Shown: positions 61,132-64,000 of the stretch, one piece after another
How positions within the stretch are numbered: the first letter of the stretch is position 1
Layout: each line of letters begins with the position of its first letter
Assembly (NCBI RefSeq): GCF_000169375.1
Contig: NZ_AAXY01000008.1
Coordinates: forward strand, 1 to 64,000
Length of the DNA stretch: 64,000 nucleotides
Direction: 5' to 3'
DNA from: Marinobacter sp. ELB17
Lineage (GTDB): Bacteria > Pseudomonadota > Gammaproteobacteria > Pseudomonadales > Oleiphilaceae
Translations under genes and position numbers: made by a program
The notes under the pieces: generated by a model
The model's database searches: none
What the model saw: only the letters and a program-made list of their open reading frames with translations
Told to the model about the DNA's origin: nothing

Positions 61132-61167
61132 CAAAAAAACCGCCGTTTTTAGGCGGCGGTTTTTTTT
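61132..61167 (-). terminator. Rho-independent terminator after pilQ
   Basis: CCGCCG / CGGCGG stem (61140-61145 and 61154-61159) flanked by A and T runs. On the minus strand it is followed by eight T. It closes the pil operon about 13 bp past the pilQ stop and could act in either direction. Confidence 0.85.
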
Positions 61168-61179
61168 GTTGCAGATAAC

Positions 61180-63246
61180 TTAACGAACCAGGTCGTTTTT
61201 GATGATTTTCGGGGTAATGAAAATCAGCAGTTCGCTACGCAGCTCGGTAGTCTGAGTGCGCTTGAACAACCTGCCCAGGTAGGGAATATCGCCCAAGAAC
61301 GGTGTCTTGGTGGTGGTTTCGGTGTTGGTCGATTCGAAAATACCGCCCAAAACGATGGTTTCACCGTTGGCGACCAGCACCTGAGTCGTCACCGAGTTGG
61401 TGTTGATGGCCGGGCCGTTGGGGGTGTCTTCGCCACGGGAGTCCTGAGTCACCTCAAGGTCCATGATGATTTTGTCATCCGGCGTGATCTGCGGCGTTAC
61501 TTCAAGCGACAACACAGCTTCTTTAAATGATGTGCTGGTGGCGCCGCTGCTGCTGGCTTCCTGAAACGGAATTTCCTGACCCGATTTAATAGACGCCGTC
61601 TGGCGATCCGCGGTAACAACTCTAGGCTGGGACACGATTTCCGCTTTGCCATCGCTTTCCAGCGCAGACAGCTCGAGGTCGACCAGGAAGTCACCTCCGC
61701 TGAACCCAACGGCAAACGATGAGGCGCCATCGCCAGATACACCAAGATCTACCGCCAGAGCACCCGGGAAGGTAACCGAGGTTGAATTTGCAGCCCCGGC
61801 GCCCATTACACCACCGACTGTTTCTAAAGAACCGCCTACCACCGTCGAGTTATTACCATTATTGCCATAAGATGCACCGCCCCAGCGAACGCCCAGGCTC
61901 TCGGCCACGTTGGTTTGCGCACGCACAATCCTGGCTTCAATAGAAACCTGACGCACAGCTACGTCCCAAGTGGACACCAGGCGGCGAATTTCGTTTAGCT
62001 TTTCAACGGTTTCACGCACACTGATGGTGTTAGTTCGGGAGTCTGAGGAAATGAAACCGCGACTGGAAATCAGCTCTTGGTCGGCCTGCACCAGCGCTAC
62101 TACTTCGGCAGCTTTTGCGTAATTGACCTGAATGATGTCCAAACGAAGCGGGGCAAGCTCGGCGATCTGCTTGGTTGTTTCCAGTTCCAGCCGTTCACGG
62201 GCGGCGATTTCATCGGCGGGCGCTACCAATAATACATTGCCAATCTGGCGCTTATCCAAACCTTTGGTTTTCAAAATTAGATCCAACGCCTGATCCCAAG
62301 GCACATTCTGCAAGCGCAGCGTGATGCTACCACCAACGGTATCGCTGGCCACCAGATTCAAACCGGTAAAGTCGGCAATCAGCTGAAGTACCGAGCGAAC
62401 TTCAATGTCTTGAAAGTTTAGCGAGAGCTTGTCGCCGGAATATGGGAACTTCTCTTCGCGACGGACTTCTGCTTCTTCTGCGCTCAGCCGTTCAACACTC
62501 ACGGTAAATTCGTTGCCAGACTGGTACGCAATGTAGTCATAGTCGCCTTCCGGACGAATCTCTATAACCGCACTGCCACCCTCAATAAAGGTGTCGATCC
62601 GTTGTACCGGCGTGGCAAAATCTGTCACGTCCAAACGGCGGCGCAGGCGCTCGGGCACAGTCAGGTCCGGCATGGTCAGTCGAATTTTTCCGCCCAGTTC
62701 GCTCAGGTTAACCTGAGTCGTCGCACTGGCCAGACGCACAACCACACGGCCTTCACCTTGTGCACCGCGACGAAAATCAACGTCTGCCAACGCCGGCGCT
62801 GCGTCCGCTGACGAGGCAACAGGGCTGGCACCGTCAGATCCCGCAACGTCACTGGTTACATCTGCGGAATCGCCGCCAATAATCATCACCAACGCGTTGT
62901 TATTGCGCTGAGTGGTGTAAGGAACCAGCTCAATCAGGTTGAAAATAAGGCGGGTACGGTCGTTGGTTTCAACAACGGTCATGCTTTGCGCATTTCCGCT
63001 GCCCAGCGGCAAGCTGCGGGCACCCAAGGCACTGGTGGTGTCTTTCAGGTCTACCGCAATACGAGCGGGGCGCTCAATGGTGTAACCCGTCGGTTCAGGC
63101 GGTGGGCCGTCAAACTGCAAAGTCACTTCCAGCCGATCCCCGGGTAAAGAGGAAAACGACACATCCTGCAAAGTGGCAGCGCTAGCCAGGCTGGACAACA
63201 ACCCAACGGTTACCGCGCAGACAATTACGTTGAGTTTTTTGAACAT
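61180..63246 (-). CDS. pilQ: Type IV pilus secretin PilQ
   Basis: PilQ forms the outer-membrane channel through which the pilus passes. Read from ATG 63246 it has 688 residues and a standard signal peptide (MFKKLNVIVCAVTVGLLSS, cleavage after SASA-like SLASA). A GAGG ribosome site lies 6 nt upstream. A second ATG at 63297 overlaps the pilP stop (TAATG) and would add 17 residues before the signal. Two AMIN domains (about 25-110 and 150-260) bind peptidoglycan. An STN/N0 domain (LSLNFQDIEVRSVLQLIADF), an N1 domain and the C-terminal secretin domain (PFLGDIPYLGRLFK) follow. Confidence 0.94.
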   Translation of the reverse strand: MFKKLNVIVCAVTVGLLSSLASAATLQDVSFSSLPGDRLEVTLQFDGPPPEPTGYTIERPARIAVDLKDTTSALGARSLPLGSGNAQSMTVVETNDRTRLIFNLIELVPYTTQRNNNALVMIIGGDSADVTSDVAGSDGASPVASSADAAPALADVDFRRGAQGEGRVVVRLASATTQVNLSELGGKIRLTMPDLTVPERLRRRLDVTDFATPVQRIDTFIEGGSAVIEIRPEGDYDYIAYQSGNEFTVSVERLSAEEAEVRREEKFPYSGDKLSLNFQDIEVRSVLQLIADFTGLNLVASDTVGGSITLRLQNVPWDQALDLILKTKGLDKRQIGNVLLVAPADEIAARERLELETTKQIAELAPLRLDIIQVNYAKAAEVVALVQADQELISSRGFISSDSRTNTISVRETVEKLNEIRRLVSTWDVAVRQVSIEARIVRAQTNVAESLGVRWGGASYGNNGNNSTVVGGSLETVGGVMGAGAANSTSVTFPGALAVDLGVSGDGASSFAVGFSGGDFLVDLELSALESDGKAEIVSQPRVVTADRQTASIKSGQEIPFQEASSSGATSTSFKEAVLSLEVTPQITPDDKIIMDLEVTQDSRGEDTPNGPAINTNSVTTQVLVANGETIVLGGIFESTNTETTTKTPFLGDIPYLGRLFKRTQTTELRSELLIFITPKIIKNDLVR

Positions 63247-63296
63247 CGCTAGCCTCGGCTTCAAGCATTTTTGTGCATTCACGTTGCTGTTATTCA

Positions 63297-63869
63297 TTAT
63301 TGTGCCGCTCCATCGCTATCACCTTCGTCCAGCGACAGTTGGCGCGGGCGTTCTACCCATCCGCCACGGCCGTCGGGCACGATTTCCAACAGTTCGACGC
63401 GGGTCTCGCCTACACCCACAATTCGACCGTAGTTTTTACCGATAAAATTGCCGCTGTTTATACGGTGAATGCCGCCACTGCTGTCTTTTACCAAGGCAAA
63501 CAGCGTGCCTGCACTGTTGCGCAGGGTACCCACCATATCCAGTTCTTTCAGATCAAAGTTCTCCAGCACTTCCCGCGGCCGGTCCATATCCGGCTTTACG
63601 TCATTCATCGCTTGCTGTTCCTGCTCGCTGATCATCGTCAGCTGCACGTCGATGGGTGGCTCAAACGGCGAGCGCTGATCTGACGCCGAATAGCTAAACG
63701 CCTCGTAAGCGTTGAACTCCGGCAATGGTTCGACAAACCCCCGGGGTTTTGCCCGAGTTTCCTCCATAAACACGTCGAGATCGGAAAAGCCGCTGCTCTG
63801 TGAACAGGCTGTCAGCGACAATACCAGGCACAAACCCAGACAGGCTTTTCCGGCATGGTTTACCGTCAT
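63297..63869 (-). CDS. pilP: Type IV pilus inner-membrane lipoprotein PilP
   Basis: PilP links the PilM-N-O alignment complex to the PilQ secretin. From ATG 63869 it is 190 residues with a lipoprotein signal peptide ending LSLTAC. A GGAG ribosome site fits this ATG; the ATG at 63875 overlaps the pilO stop (ATGA) but sits too close to the ribosome site. The beta-domain has LKELDMVGTLRNSAGTLFALVKDSSGGIHRINSGNFIGKNYG-type features, seen as LDMVGTLRN, FALVKDSSG and NFIGKNYGRI. It overlaps pilQ's longer reading by a base. Confidence 0.93.
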   Translation of the reverse strand: MTVNHAGKACLGLCLVLSLTACSQSSGFSDLDVFMEETRAKPRGFVEPLPEFNAYEAFSYSASDQRSPFEPPIDVQLTMISEQEQQAMNDVKPDMDRPREVLENFDLKELDMVGTLRNSAGTLFALVKDSSGGIHRINSGNFIGKNYGRIVGVGETRVELLEIVPDGRGGWVERPRQLSLDEGDSDGAAQ

Positions 63870-63871
63870 GC

Positions 63872-64000
63872 TCATTCTCCGGCCCGGTAGCGATAGGTAC
63901 GGGCAACAACCTGCATGTCCAGCTGATCGTTGTCCGCTCCGGTGGGTTTAATGGTCAAATCATGCAAAGTCACGATTCGCGGCAAGCTCGCCACGCTGCT
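63872..64000 (-). CDS. pilO: 3' end of type IV pilus assembly gene pilO (cut by the window edge)
   Basis: The last 42 codons before the TGA (63872-63874) read in one open frame: RIVTLHDLTIKP near the start of the visible part and VVARTYRYRAGE at the end. These match the C-terminal beta-strands of PilO, the bitopic inner-membrane partner of PilN and PilP. The position directly before pilP confirms it. The 5' part lies outside the window. Confidence 0.88.
   Translation of the reverse strand, partial: SSVASLPRIVTLHDLTIKPTGADNDQLDMQVVARTYRYRAGE

Overview
The window comes from a gammaproteobacterial chromosome, most likely Marinobacter or a close relative. This is inferred from gene order and protein resemblance, not from a search. 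Several gene orders match the Pseudomonas-type chromosome: ilvB-ilvN-ilvC-pssA, rluD-pgeF-clpB, ribF-ileS-lspA-fkpB-ispH-minor pilins, rplU-rpmA-obgE-proB, nrdR-ribD-ribB-ribH-nusB-thiL-pgpA, and pilO-pilP-pilQ-aroK-aroB-SPOR protein-gltB-gltD-hemE. Coding density is high and most of the window is housekeeping.

Layout. 1-4.8 kb: a stringent-type promoter firing out of the left edge (probably an rRNA operon), then pssA, ilvC, ilvN and ilvB with a long 5' leader. 4.9-5.4 kb: a small secreted DUF4124 protein. 5.5-8.1 kb: clpB carrying two single-base frameshifts and preceded by a heat-shock promoter. 8.2-10.9 kb: pgeF, rluD and, divergently, bamD. 11.0-12.2 kb: a small accessory patch with a Phd/VapC-type toxin-antitoxin pair and a solitary XRE regulator. 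12.3-17.2 kb: nadE and the divergent PilS/PilR two-component system. 17.3-26.1 kb: a relatively AT-rich type IV pilus minor-pilin region with a pilin relic, fimT, pilE, pilY1, an unknown small secreted protein, pilX, pilW, pilV and fimU. 26.3-33.8 kb: ispH, fkpB, lspA, ileS, ribF, murJ. 34-38.8 kb: rpsT, proB, obgE, rpmA, rplU, ispB. 38.9-46.4 kb: a DUF2057 lipoprotein, pgpA, thiL, nusB, ribH, ribBX, ribD, nrdR, glyA. 46.5-48.9 kb: ettA and a PilZ protein bracketed by REP-like palindromes. 49-64 kb: radA, hemE, gltD, gltB, a DamX-like protein, aroB, aroK, pilQ, pilP and the 3' end of pilO.

The main theme is type IV pili. PilS/PilR, the minor-pilin/PilY1 tip complex and the PilOPQ envelope machinery are all here, with a PilZ-domain protein that may or may not belong to the same system. 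The other genes serve branched-chain amino acid, riboflavin, thiamine, NAD, heme, glutamate, shikimate, isoprenoid and phospholipid synthesis, plus translation.

I found no clearly new multi-gene system. The items most worth a second look are the pilin relic that has lost its hydrophobic helix, the extra small secreted protein between pilX and pilY1, the coiled-coil insertion in PilY1, the doubly frameshifted clpB, the riboflavin operon lacking ribE, the ilvB leader, and the REP pairs around ettA-pilZ.
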